30,105 bases of DNA from CAZJBS01 sp964544475 (GTDB lineage: Bacteria > CLD3 > SB21). Shown piece after piece: positions 8,208 to 16,696 of this stretch. The first letter of the stretch is position 1; each line of letters opens with the position of its first letter. The DNA lies in contig CAZJBS010000036.1 in NCBI GenBank assembly GCA_964544475.1, positions 1 through 30,105 of the forward strand. Reading direction: 5' to 3'. A program made the translations under genes and the position numbers. The notes beneath the pieces are model-generated. The model was given only the letters and a program-made list of their open reading frames with translations, was not told the origin of the DNA and did not search any database.

Positions 8208-9643
8208 GTGTTTTCCCTGACTTCCTGCACATTGATGTCCAGTTCCTTCAGTTTTTGTTGCAGGAACTGGCGTTTCATACCAAGCTTGAGCGCGGTCTGA
8301 CTGATGTTCCACTCGCACAATCTCATGGCCTCCATGAGGAAGTCCCGCTCAAAGGCCCGCACGACACGCTGTTTGATCTGCTGATAGTGAACGGGACCAT
8401 TTTCCAGCGTTTCCTTGACGCCCGGCATGGCAAATGGCCTGGGCTGAAGATCCGCCGGCAGCAGCGCCGCCCCGATTTCCTCCCCGGTGCTCAAGACGAC
8501 ACATCGCTCCACGGCGTTGATCAATTCACGAACATTGCCGGGCCAATGATAGTCTACCAGAATCTTCATGGCTTCGGCGGAGAACCGTGCGACCGGGAGG
8601 CCGTGCTTGGCGGCAAAATGCGCCAGGAAATGCCTGACCAGCAAGGCCGCATCGCCATTGCGATCGCGCAATGGCGGCAACATGATTTCCACGACGTTGA
8701 TCCGATAGTACAGATCTTCCCGAAAACGTCCTTCCTTGATTTCTTTTTGGAGATCCCGGTGTGTGGCGCTGAGAATGCGGACATCGACCTCAATGCTCTC
8801 CGATCCGCCGACCCGCTCAAATTGGCGTTCCTGAAGAATCCGCAGCACTTTCGCCTGCGTTTCAAGGGACATGTCGCCGATTTCGTCGAGAAAGATCGTG
8901 CCTTTGTGGGCAACTTCAAACCTGCCCTGCCTGGAGGCAACCGCCCCGGTGAACGCGCCCTTCTCGTAACCAAACAATTCGCTTTCAATGAGTTCACGCG
9001 GCAGGGCGGCACAATTGAGCGACACAAACGGGGCGGCTTTGCGTGAACTGAGCTGGTGAATCGTCCGGGCCACGAGTTCCTTGCCGGTACCGCTTTCGCC
9101 CCGGATCAACACCGTGACATTGTTGCGGCTGACTTTTTCGATCAGGTCATAAACCTGCCGCATCGCCGAACTCTCGCCGACAAATTCGCCATAACCCTGC
9201 TGACTGGACAACTCCTGTTTCAGTCGTTCGTTTTCCCTGGCCAGGCGCACATGATCGGCCGCATGGGCCACCATCGCACGCAATTCCTCAATGTCGTACG
9301 GTTTGGCGATATAGTTGAACGCGCCGGACTTGATGGCTTCAACGGCCAGTTTTTCGGAGCCGTGCGCCGTGATCACGATCACGGGCATGGTCAGACCCTG
9401 CTCACGCATCCTGCGAAGGAAATCGATACCGTTCATGCCGGGCATGGTCACGTCGGTGATCACCAGATCGAACGAACCGGATTGCAGCAGGCGGAAGGCC
9501 GAAACCGCGTCTTCGGCCTCGGCGGTGTCATACCCCTCGGGTCGCAGCGCTTTGACCATGCCATACCGCGCCGCTTTCTCATCGTCCACTATCAGAAGGC
9601 GCATGTCACCGGGTTTCCTGGAAATGGCGGCGGTCTCATTCAT
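8204..9643 (-). CDS. Sigma-54-dependent NtrC-family response regulator
   Basis: Transcription activator of 479 residues with the classical three-domain order. A receiver domain (about 15-125) has acidic DDE near the start, phospho-acceptor Asp64 in VITDVTMPG and Lys in AKPYD. An AAA+ sigma-54 domain has Walker A GESGTGKE (182-189), the sigma-54-contacting GAFTGA loop (229-234), Walker B with Asp253 in TIFLDEIGD, and the WPGNVREL block. A Fis-type helix-turn-helix occupies about 443-468. It should hydrolyse ATP to open sigma-54 promoters when phosphorylated by the kinase encoded just upstream. Its ATG at 9643 overlaps the kinase stop by eight bases (ATGAATGA). Another possible start is the ATG at 9604, just before RLLIVDDE. 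Target genes are unknown. Confidence 0.95.
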   Translation of the reverse strand: MNETAAISRKPGDMRLLIVDDEKAARYGMVKALRPEGYDTAEAEDAVSAFRLLQSGSFDLVITDVTMPGMNGIDFLRRMREQGLTMPVIVITAHGSEKLAVEAIKSGAFNYIAKPYDIEELRAMVAHAADHVRLARENERLKQELSSQQGYGEFVGESSAMRQVYDLIEKVSRNNVTVLIRGESGTGKELVARTIHQLSSRKAAPFVSLNCAALPRELIESELFGYEKGAFTGAVASRQGRFEVAHKGTIFLDEIGDMSLETQAKVLRILQERQFERVGGSESIEVDVRILSATHRDLQKEIKEGRFREDLYYRINVVEIMLPPLRDRNGDAALLVRHFLAHFAAKHGLPVARFSAEAMKILVDYHWPGNVRELINAVERCVVLSTGEEIGAALLPADLQPRPFAMPGVKETLENGPVHYQQIKQRVVRAFERDFLMEAMRLCEWNISQTALKLGMKRQFLQQKLKELDINVQEVRENT

Positions 9644-11687
9644 GACGTGATCCATCGTACACGGGAATGTACAATTCAAAGGACGTGCCGACGCCGGGTT
9701 GGCTCCGGACCACGAGTTTCCCTTTCAAGGCTTCAACTTTGTTTTTCACAATGGACAATCCCAGACCGGTGCCGAACGACTTGGTCGTAAAAAAAGGACG
9801 AAAGATATCTCTTAAATGTTCACGCTCAATACCCGGCCCGGTGTCGGTGACGACCAGACGAATAAAATCGCCTGGCGGCCGCTCGGCGGTCATTTCCTCC
9901 GCGTCGATGGGCGACGCGTGAAACGGTTCCATCCGCCATTCAAAATAGCCGTCAACTTCTTCATCTATGAATAACGTGTCTGAAAAAAGAACGGAATCCG
10001 TCGAATCCTGACAGTCAAACGGGCAATCGGCCGCCACGACATGTCCGCCCTGAATCAACAGCCGGCCTCCATTCTCCATGGATTGAATGCCGTTAATGAT
10101 AAGGTTAAATAGTATCTCTTTCAAGTCTCCCTGCCGGGACTGGATGATCAGGGAGCGGGCATCAAACTTTGTAAAGGCCCGAACGGATTTGCTTCGCATT
10201 TCCTGGCGCAGAATCGTCAGGATCGTGTCGATCACCCGTATCAGGTCCACTTCAAGAAGATCGGCCTGGTCCGGTCGTGCAAACTTGAGAAGCTGGCCCA
10301 CCACGGCGGAAAGACGGTTGATCTCTTCCGTGATGATTTCCAGATCCTGCTGCTCCTCGCCGCGGTCGCCACGGCGGATCCGGTCATCGTGCATGGATTG
10401 CACAATGCTCTTGATCGAACTCAGCGGNNNNNNNNNNNNNNNNNNNNNNNNNNNNNNNNNNNNNNNNNNNNNNNNNNNNNNNNNNNNNNNNNNNNNNNNN
10501 NNNNNNNNNNNNNNNNNNNNNNNNNNNCTGGCGGCCTGCGTGGCGTCAATGTCCTTTGTATCACCAAAGGCGTGCATGACCGAATAGCTTTCTCCACCGG
10601 CCACCGACCGATGCGACAGTTGAAACAGGGCCACTTGTTCCACATTGAGAGAGTCGACAATCACATGCTGGGCGGTGCTGGCCAGATCGGCCATGTTTCC
10701 GGCATTGACGATCTTTTCACTCATATTGCGGATCATACCCTGGTACAGGTACTTTTGATTAAGGGCATAGTAGCCGGCCAGACGCCGAATCAGATATTTG
10801 ACCGGCTCGTACAGCAGGAAAATGAGCGATGCCGCGATGATCTCGACAAGAGCCACATTGATGTCCGGATTTTCCTCCCCAAATTTTCGTAGAAACTTCA
10901 GCGTCATAATAAAGATAACGAGGAACGCGCCGGAAATGGTCACAATGATAAACCGGCGTTTGGCCACGGACGAGAAGAAAGGGTACTTGTACATCAGGTA
11001 GATCAGGACGGCGGTCGGAACAATGGCCGATATTTTGATCAGGTTCTTGGCCGCCTTGTCCAGGCTGACAATGCCGGTACCGCCCAGGAAATAAAGATAC
11101 GTCAGAGCCACCGCCAGCAGGACCAGAATCACGATCTCTACAACAAAAAACTGTTTCCACTTCTCATTGCGGTTGATCTTGAAAATAAGCACGGACAGAA
11201 AAGCGGAGGCCAGCAGACACACGACAATCCAGGCCACGAAAGCCGGAATAAAACTCAGACTCTCCGCAAGAATCTTCCGTCGATAGTCAATAATTGTATA
11301 CTGGCCGAAATACATGATGACAAGGATGGGCAGATAAAAAAACCATGGCAGTATGCGAAAGGCCGATCCTCGTCGGCCGAACTGGCGGCGCACGTGATCG
11401 TAAAACGCCATATGCAGATGCACCGTCAGGGGCGGAAACAAAGCCACACTGTACAAGGCCCAGTAGTGCAATTCGGAATACACTTCGACGGCTTCACGGC
11501 CGAAAACCTGTTTGATCAGGGTATTGAGGAACTGAAGTCCATGCCAGCAGGTGAAAACGACAATGAGGGCCAGAAAAACGTATTCGTGCACGAGTTTGTT
11601 CTGCCGTTTGAGCACTTCAAAAAAGAGCACCGAATACAGAACGGTACCGATGAAAAATCCGAGCAGGACAATGAAATCGTATCCCAT
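9636..11687 (-). CDS. Membrane-bound sensor histidine kinase (interrupted by gap)
   Basis: Sensor partner of the NtrC-type regulator. Nominal length is 683 residues including the gap. Roughly the first 330 residues hold eight or nine hydrophobic helices, then a GAF-like region begins (YLYQGMIRNMSEKIV...ASTAQHVIVDSL) and runs into the N run. After the gap the dimerisation helix resumes at PLSSIKSIV, so the phospho-accepting histidine, normally six residues earlier, lies in the missing sequence. The ATPase domain shows the N box (FNLIINGIQSM), DTGPGI, FRPFFTTK and GTGLGLSIV. An unusually long insert of about 50 residues separates the N box region from DTGPGI. The layout resembles PrsK-type kinases of exosortase systems, but no exosortase gene is present. 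The ATG at 11687 lies two bases after the comEC stop, with AGGTGA upstream. Confidence 0.88.
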   Translation of the reverse strand: MGYDFIVLLGFFIGTVLYSVLFFEVLKRQNKLVHEYVFLALIVVFTCWHGLQFLNTLIKQVFGREAVEVYSELHYWALYSVALFPPLTVHLHMAFYDHVRRQFGRRGSAFRILPWFFYLPILVIMYFGQYTIIDYRRKILAESLSFIPAFVAWIVVCLLASAFLSVLIFKINRNEKWKQFFVVEIVILVLLAVALTYLYFLGGTGIVSLDKAAKNLIKISAIVPTAVLIYLMYKYPFFSSVAKRRFIIVTISGAFLVIFIMTLKFLRKFGEENPDINVALVEIIAASLIFLLYEPVKYLIRRLAGYYALNQKYLYQGMIRNMSEKIVNAGNMADLASTAQHVIVDSLNVEQVALFQLSHRSVAGGESYSVMHAFGDTKDIDATQAAXXXXXXXXXXXXXXXXXXXXXXXXXXXXXXXXXXPLSSIKSIVQSMHDDRIRRGDRGEEQQDLEIITEEINRLSAVVGQLLKFARPDQADLLEVDLIRVIDTILTILRQEMRSKSVRAFTKFDARSLIIQSRQGDLKEILFNLIINGIQSMENGGRLLIQGGHVVAADCPFDCQDSTDSVLFSDTLFIDEEVDGYFEWRMEPFHASPIDAEEMTAERPPGDFIRLVVTDTGPGIEREHLRDIFRPFFTTKSFGTGLGLSIVKNKVEALKGKLVVRSQPGVGTSFELYIPVYDGSRHE
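10428..10527. other. Assembly gap (100 N)
   Basis: Run of 100 N in the kinase gene, removing the end of the GAF-like region and the phospho-accepting histidine. The frame is consistent on both sides if the missing length leaves a remainder of one on division by three, as 100 does. Confidence 0.99.
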
Positions 11688-11689
11688 GG

Positions 11690-14092
11690 TCACCTGACGC
11701 GTTGGATGGTTTGACCGTCCGTTTCGAAAATCACGGCGCCCAACCGGTCGGTCCTCAGCACGGTCGTTCCCGCACGCTGAAACATGGCCTCGACGGCCGG
11801 CGAAGGATGATTGAAAGTATTGAATGAACCGACGGACATCACCGCCCACACCGGACGCACGGCGGCCACCAGCGCCGGCGATGTGCCATTCCAGGAACCA
11901 TGATGCCCCACTTTGATGATATCGGAAGCCAGGGCCGTGCCAAAGCGCTGAATCCGGTCGAGAGACGCCAACTCAGCGTCACCCATGAAAAGCACTTTTT
12001 TGTTCTTGAAACGCATCTGCAAAACCAGTGAGGCATTGTTCGTTGAAAACGGCGCCTGGCCGGTCGTTGATACAAAGGCGCGCGTCGGATGCAAAAAATA
12101 TACGTCGTGATCGGCATCAATCGCAAGGGCATCGCCGGCCTGAACCACCTGGACCGGAATAGCCTTGCGGGTTATGGCGGCTTTGATATCGGCCACCGTA
12201 CCGGAAACATACGATTGGCCCGATTCGATGACGGTTCCGACATCAAAATGATTCAGAATATACGCCAGTCCTCCGATATGATCGTCGTGAGGATGGGACA
12301 TGATCACGTAATCCAGCCGCCCGATGCCCTGTTTCCGAAGAAACGGGGCCACCGTGCGTTCGCCAAAATCGAACTCGTCATGACGGTCCCCTCCGTCGAT
12401 CAGCATCGTCTTTCCGGAAGCTGTTCGGATGAACGCACAATCCCCCTGCCCCACATCGAGAAAGACCATTTGTGATTTGGGTGGCGCCACGACCGGCCAC
12501 CAGGATACGACGACCAACAGGATCAACAAACCGAATAGCGCCACCTTTCGTACCGGCAAAGACCTCCAGGCAAGACCGGCCGCGATCACGCCGTAACACG
12601 CCACCGCCGTCCATGCCTCCATAACATAAAAATCAACATAGGCCAGCGGCAACCGCGACGCGACGCTTGCCGTTTCCACCATCAACCACACCGTAAGATC
12701 ATTGATCTGTGCATACCAGCCGGCCACCGTCATCGACAAAGGGGCGACAGCCGACGACAGGAAACCCAGGGCCATGACCGCGCTCGACAAGGGAACAACC
12801 GCCAGATTGGCCACCACGGAAAATAAGGGAATCTTATAGAAATAATAGGCCGTGAACGGCATCGTCCCAACCTGGGCGGCCACCGATACAAGCAGCAACT
12901 GGATACACCGGTCCTTCAACCCGGATTCCTCCTTCGACAACCAGCCCCGGCCGCGGCAAAAATCTTCCAATCGGGGATACAACAGTACGATCGACAACAC
13001 CGCGGCAAACGAAAGCTGCAAACCGATATCAAACAGCGACAAGGGATCGATGAACAACACCACCAACAAGGCGACCAACAGACTGTTCACGATATTCCGC
13101 CGCCGTTGCCACAACGTCCCCAAAAGAACCACCGACGTCATGAAAGCCGCCCTCACAATTGGCGGTACCGAGTCCCCGATCAGGACATACAACCCTATGC
13201 AGCCGATGGTCAGTGCCACCCGAGGCCCATAGGGAATATGTAAAAAACTGAATATAGCCATCAGAATGGCGCTGATAAAAACGACATGTAGCCCGCTCAG
13301 GGACAGGATGTGAATCGTTCCGGTGAGCGAAAAAGCCCGAATGACATCCGCCGGGATCTCGGAACGTTCGCCGACCAGCAGGCCGATAACAACCGACGCC
13401 CCGAGCGGTGAAAGCGTCCGGTGACAGACGTCCACGACGTGCTGTTTGATCGGCAGAACAACGTCGCGCATGAACCGGTTGCCGAAGAATCCATCGTAAT
13501 GCCGGATGCGGCCGGCGTCACGTACGGACATGAGCCCAAACACTCCGCGGTATGACAAATAGCGCTCGAAGTCGAATTCACCCGGGTTTCGTTCATGGCG
13601 AGGACGTCGCAGCCATCCCGTGATTTCAAGCCGGTCACCATAGGATACGCTGCTCACGGCCGGCCTTTTGATGCTGACCTGGATGTTTCCCTCGGTAGCT
13701 ATGACGATGTGCCTTGACAACCGGATGGAATCAACAGCCAATGTGAAGCGGGTCTTGACAGAATCATGGTCCGGATCGTCGGTCACGGTCCCAAGAACCA
13801 TCACATCGCGTCCCAAATCCGAAAAATTTGAGAGATGATGCGTCGGATGGTGCCGGGATGGATAGCGGGCCAAGGCCACCAGAAAAACGGCGAAGACCAT
13901 CCCAAGCCATGAAAAGGCCGGCACAGGATGACGCACTAAAATAAACAGAATCACTCCGGCTGCCAGCAAGCCAAAAACGCGGTGAAGTCCATGTTCCGGC
14001 AGAGACCAATCCAGGGCGTGGACAATCAGAATGGAGATGACAAACAGTATCGTAACCTTCAAAGCGGGCGTTCTCTGTAGGAAAGCGCCCAC
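11690..14092 (-). CDS. comEC: ComEC/Rec2 DNA-uptake channel protein
   Basis: Inner-membrane channel that carries single-stranded DNA into the cytoplasm during natural transformation. The 800-residue length and three-part design are typical. An N-terminal hydrophobic and OB-fold-like part (DUF4131) contains the ITGWLRRPRHERNPGEFDFERYL region. The competence domain has the characteristic SLTGTIHILSLSGLHVVFIS stretch and many membrane helices. A C-terminal metallo-beta-lactamase fold has VFLDVGQGD, HPHDDH (600-605), MGDAE and VGHHGS. The metal-binding histidines are intact, as in species where this domain may act as the nuclease that degrades the second strand. The GTG start overlaps the last base of the batE stop codon (TAGTG). 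No other competence gene is in the window. Confidence 0.95.
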   Translation of the reverse strand: MGAFLQRTPALKVTILFVISILIVHALDWSLPEHGLHRVFGLLAAGVILFILVRHPVPAFSWLGMVFAVFLVALARYPSRHHPTHHLSNFSDLGRDVMVLGTVTDDPDHDSVKTRFTLAVDSIRLSRHIVIATEGNIQVSIKRPAVSSVSYGDRLEITGWLRRPRHERNPGEFDFERYLSYRGVFGLMSVRDAGRIRHYDGFFGNRFMRDVVLPIKQHVVDVCHRTLSPLGASVVIGLLVGERSEIPADVIRAFSLTGTIHILSLSGLHVVFISAILMAIFSFLHIPYGPRVALTIGCIGLYVLIGDSVPPIVRAAFMTSVVLLGTLWQRRRNIVNSLLVALLVVLFIDPLSLFDIGLQLSFAAVLSIVLLYPRLEDFCRGRGWLSKEESGLKDRCIQLLLVSVAAQVGTMPFTAYYFYKIPLFSVVANLAVVPLSSAVMALGFLSSAVAPLSMTVAGWYAQINDLTVWLMVETASVASRLPLAYVDFYVMEAWTAVACYGVIAAGLAWRSLPVRKVALFGLLILLVVVSWWPVVAPPKSQMVFLDVGQGDCAFIRTASGKTMLIDGGDRHDEFDFGERTVAPFLRKQGIGRLDYVIMSHPHDDHIGGLAYILNHFDVGTVIESGQSYVSGTVADIKAAITRKAIPVQVVQAGDALAIDADHDVYFLHPTRAFVSTTGQAPFSTNNASLVLQMRFKNKKVLFMGDAELASLDRIQRFGTALASDIIKVGHHGSWNGTSPALVAAVRPVWAVMSVGSFNTFNHPSPAVEAMFQRAGTTVLRTDRLGAVIFETDGQTIQRVR

Positions 14093-14859
14093 TATAGCAT
14101 TCCGACTTCTGTAGCGGGTATCCAGCCCACTTTTCCATCCGGCAGGCGAATCTTAATCCACGTTTCGACAGTCTCCATATAGTCCACCTTGGTCCCTTCA
14201 TGGAGGAGGAACGCCGTCGGACCGTTCGGATCGGGTTCATTCTTGACATCGACAACCTTGCCCAGAATAATACCTTCCTCCAGCGTCCATAGTCGGTATT
14301 CTTTGGCCGCCCAGAAAAAGATGACCACAGCGAAGGTGGCCACAAGCGCCTTCTTCGCGTTCGACCACCAGGACGGTTCCATCCATTCGGAACGGCTTTT
14401 CTCAAAGGAAAGAAATCCCACCAAAACGAACCAAAACGCCGTTGCCGCAATCGTCAGATAATCAACCTGAAGCCAGTCGACGAACTGTACAGGATAGGCC
14501 GTCAAGAAAAGTCTTGGCGCAGGAACGATTTGGTCTTTGAGAAAAAGCCGGGCATGTTCGAGATTGTATGACAGGTCCTCGTCATACGGATCGAGCCGCT
14601 TCCCTTTCTCATAACAAAAAATGGCCCATCCAATGTTTTGCTGGCGGAAGTGGCTGTTCCCCAGATTGAAATACAACGCGGCTGATACGAAACCCCGTTC
14701 TTCCACAGCCCGATAGGCGGACGCGGCCTCCGCGTACTGCTTCTTGGTATACAACGCATTGGCCGCTTCAAAAAGACTGTCGGCCGTTTCCGGCGTGGAT
14801 GCCGGCAGCGCATGACACGAAAAGCACCACAAGATAAAAACAATAATCTTTCGGATCAT
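14092..14859 (-). CDS. batE: BatE-like TPR and SH3-domain membrane protein
   Basis: A 255-residue protein with an N-terminal signal or anchor, then tetratricopeptide helices (about 25-110, including ALYFNLGNSHFRQQNIGWAI). Two hydrophobic helices follow (YLTIAATAFWFVLVGFLSF and ALVATFAVVIFFWAA). A C-terminal bacterial SH3 domain (about 195-255) ends WIKIRLPDGKVGWIPATEVGML. This order is that of BatE, named for Bacteroides aerotolerance, although a direct oxygen-tolerance role is disputed. Bat proteins are usually encoded with a MoxR ATPase and the von Willebrand proteins BatA and BatB, none of which is present here. The ATG overlaps the batD stop as ATGA, showing tight coupling, and the comEC start overlaps its own stop. 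Confidence 0.85.
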   Translation of the reverse strand: MIRKIIVFILWCFSCHALPASTPETADSLFEAANALYTKKQYAEAASAYRAVEERGFVSAALYFNLGNSHFRQQNIGWAIFCYEKGKRLDPYDEDLSYNLEHARLFLKDQIVPAPRLFLTAYPVQFVDWLQVDYLTIAATAFWFVLVGFLSFEKSRSEWMEPSWWSNAKKALVATFAVVIFFWAAKEYRLWTLEEGIILGKVVDVKNEPDPNGPTAFLLHEGTKVDYMETVETWIKIRLPDGKVGWIPATEVGML

Positions 14860-16643
14860 AATTGGCGATCAATCGACAGAATGGTTTTCTTCACAAGTTG
14901 CAACGTCTCATCGATCATCAGCGGCGATTCACGATCCGGCGAATACCGGGCCGCATCGCAGGATTCCAGGCAAAGGATGAATTCATCAATCACTTCCTGC
15001 GTCACGTGGCGCTGACGCATCAGGCGTATCACCTCATCCCGGACGAAAAGGGCGTTTTTGAGCCTCAACTTGTCCGTGACAAACCCGACCAGCGTTCTGG
15101 AAATTTCCCCGTAGAATGAATCCGTCCGGTTTTGACTGGCCAGTTTTTCGGCCATTTTGAGACGCTTGAGAGCCGTCGGACTCGCTTTGCGATAATGCCA
15201 ATACGTTTTGTTTTGTCTCTGAATGGCCCGCCGTCGGGCCTGCACATAGACCACGGTAAGAACCATCACCGGTGCCACCCACAAAAGACCCAACCACCAT
15301 GTTTTTAATCCACCGTCATTCCAGCGGCCGGGATTCGTCTTGATGAAGCGAATATCCCTGGAGATCATGGCAATCTCTTCCCTCGACAGATTGTTGACGG
15401 CGCTCATAGATCCCTGCTCAATCGTCACCGTCTGCGAGGTGCCTTCCCGGGTAATGTATTTCTTTTGAATGGGATCAAAATACGTAAACGGAGTGGCGGC
15501 GATCTCGAAGACACGGGCCGACCGGGGTACGACGACATACTCAATGGTCTTTCGTCCGCTGATCACATTGCCATTCTTGCTGATTTCTGTGGACACTTTG
15601 GGTTCGTATCTCTCAAAATCATCCGGGAACGGATTTGGTGGAATTTCGGCGGCATGGATGTTCCCGATCCCTGAAATTTCGATCGTGTAGACCAACGCTT
15701 CGCCGGTTTTCATTTTCGATTTGTCCAGGCTCGTCTTGCGGTCAAAATTGCCGACCAAACCCGAAAAGCCCGCCGGTTTTCCACCTGTCGGCAACTCCTT
15801 CACTTGAATCTCGACCGGTGCGGATTGGAATACTTTGACAACGGTTTGCCCCAGCGGATCGGCGAAAGGGGAGAAAAAATCGTCCAGCCGTCCGCCCCGG
15901 TTTTTCCTTGGAATGCGCAATTCGCATTCCACATCGGCGGGTTCGATGGTGAGTTGGCCCGGGCGGGTTGCAAAAATCGCGGACCGGCGAATGGTGAATG
16001 AGTTGTACATGACACCCCCAACCTGTTCCCGTTCCGATTCCAGCGGTTGCTTCAATGGAAAATCCTCAACCCAGAAGCCGGTGAAATTGGGCATCTTGTT
16101 AGGTGAATACTGAGAGACGGTCACCCGCGTATAGATTTTGAGCTGGATGAGGATCTGCTCCCCGACATAGGCTTGTTTCTTTGACGGCACGAGGGCCAGA
16201 AAGACATCACCGGAAGCTTCACCCGGAGCGGTAATGCCCGATATTTTTCCCAATGGAACGACTTCGATGTTCAGCGGTTGCGTGTCAAATTTCCTTCCTC
16301 GAAAGGACGCATGCAGGGCAGGTATCTGCCACCGGCCCGGTTCTTTGGCCCTCAACAGATATTGGAAGGACTTCGTTTCACTGCGTTGGCCGTTGATGAT
16401 CTGGATGGACGTGGACACACCGGCGTTGTTGTACAGCACCTCGATACCCTTCATGCCCGGAAGCACCGGCTGTTCGATATCCGCCACGTCCGCACCCGTG
16501 ACCTGCACGGTCAACGTAAACGCCGTCCCGGCCTCGATCACCGCCGATTCGACCGATGCGGTGCACCGGATGTCCTGCGCTTTCACGGAGGCTCCGCCAA
16601 CCAGGATGGCGAGCCAGACACAATGGATCAGTCGTTGGTTCAT
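14856..16643 (-). CDS. batD: BatD-like envelope protein
   Basis: A 595-residue protein with a signal peptide (MNQRLIHCVWLAILVGGASVKAQ). A long extracytoplasmic part of Ig-like beta domains follows, opening CTASVESAVIEAGTAFTLTVQVTGA, characteristic of the BatD ('oxygen tolerance') family, with the family's VGEQILIQLKIYT and GEALVYTIEISGIGNI segments. A single membrane helix lies near 448-467, and a cytoplasmic tail of about 125 residues ends the protein. BatD is thought to work at the membrane with BatA, BatB, BatE and a MoxR chaperone; its precise function is unknown. I start at the ATG at 16643; a TTG one codon upstream is less likely. A good sigma-70-like promoter lies directly upstream, so batD probably heads the long batD-batE-comEC-kinase-regulator-murI transcript. 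Confidence 0.87.
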   Translation of the reverse strand: MNQRLIHCVWLAILVGGASVKAQDIRCTASVESAVIEAGTAFTLTVQVTGADVADIEQPVLPGMKGIEVLYNNAGVSTSIQIINGQRSETKSFQYLLRAKEPGRWQIPALHASFRGRKFDTQPLNIEVVPLGKISGITAPGEASGDVFLALVPSKKQAYVGEQILIQLKIYTRVTVSQYSPNKMPNFTGFWVEDFPLKQPLESEREQVGGVMYNSFTIRRSAIFATRPGQLTIEPADVECELRIPRKNRGGRLDDFFSPFADPLGQTVVKVFQSAPVEIQVKELPTGGKPAGFSGLVGNFDRKTSLDKSKMKTGEALVYTIEISGIGNIHAAEIPPNPFPDDFERYEPKVSTEISKNGNVISGRKTIEYVVVPRSARVFEIAATPFTYFDPIQKKYITREGTSQTVTIEQGSMSAVNNLSREEIAMISRDIRFIKTNPGRWNDGGLKTWWLGLLWVAPVMVLTVVYVQARRRAIQRQNKTYWHYRKASPTALKRLKMAEKLASQNRTDSFYGEISRTLVGFVTDKLRLKNALFVRDEVIRLMRQRHVTQEVIDEFILCLESCDAARYSPDRESPLMIDETLQLVKKTILSIDRQL

Positions 16644-16667
16644 CAATAAAATCGCTGTGTGGGGATC

Positions 16668-16696
16668 ATTTTACTAACGGAGAGCAAGCAAATCAA
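16668..16696 (-). promoter_or_regulatory. Candidate sigma-70 promoter for batD operon
   Basis: On the minus strand TTGATT (16696-16691) is separated by 17 bases from TAAAAT (16673-16668). That is four and five matches of six to the consensus with optimal spacing. The -35 overlaps the stop codon of the M28 peptidase gene. Initiation near 16661 would leave a leader of only about 18 bases before the batD ATG. Confidence 0.5.

Noticed and set aside
9636..11687. Possible PrsK/PrsR exosortase regulatory pair
   Set aside because: The domain layout is similar, but no exosortase, PEP-CTERM protein or associated polysaccharide gene is in the window, so the names were not applied.
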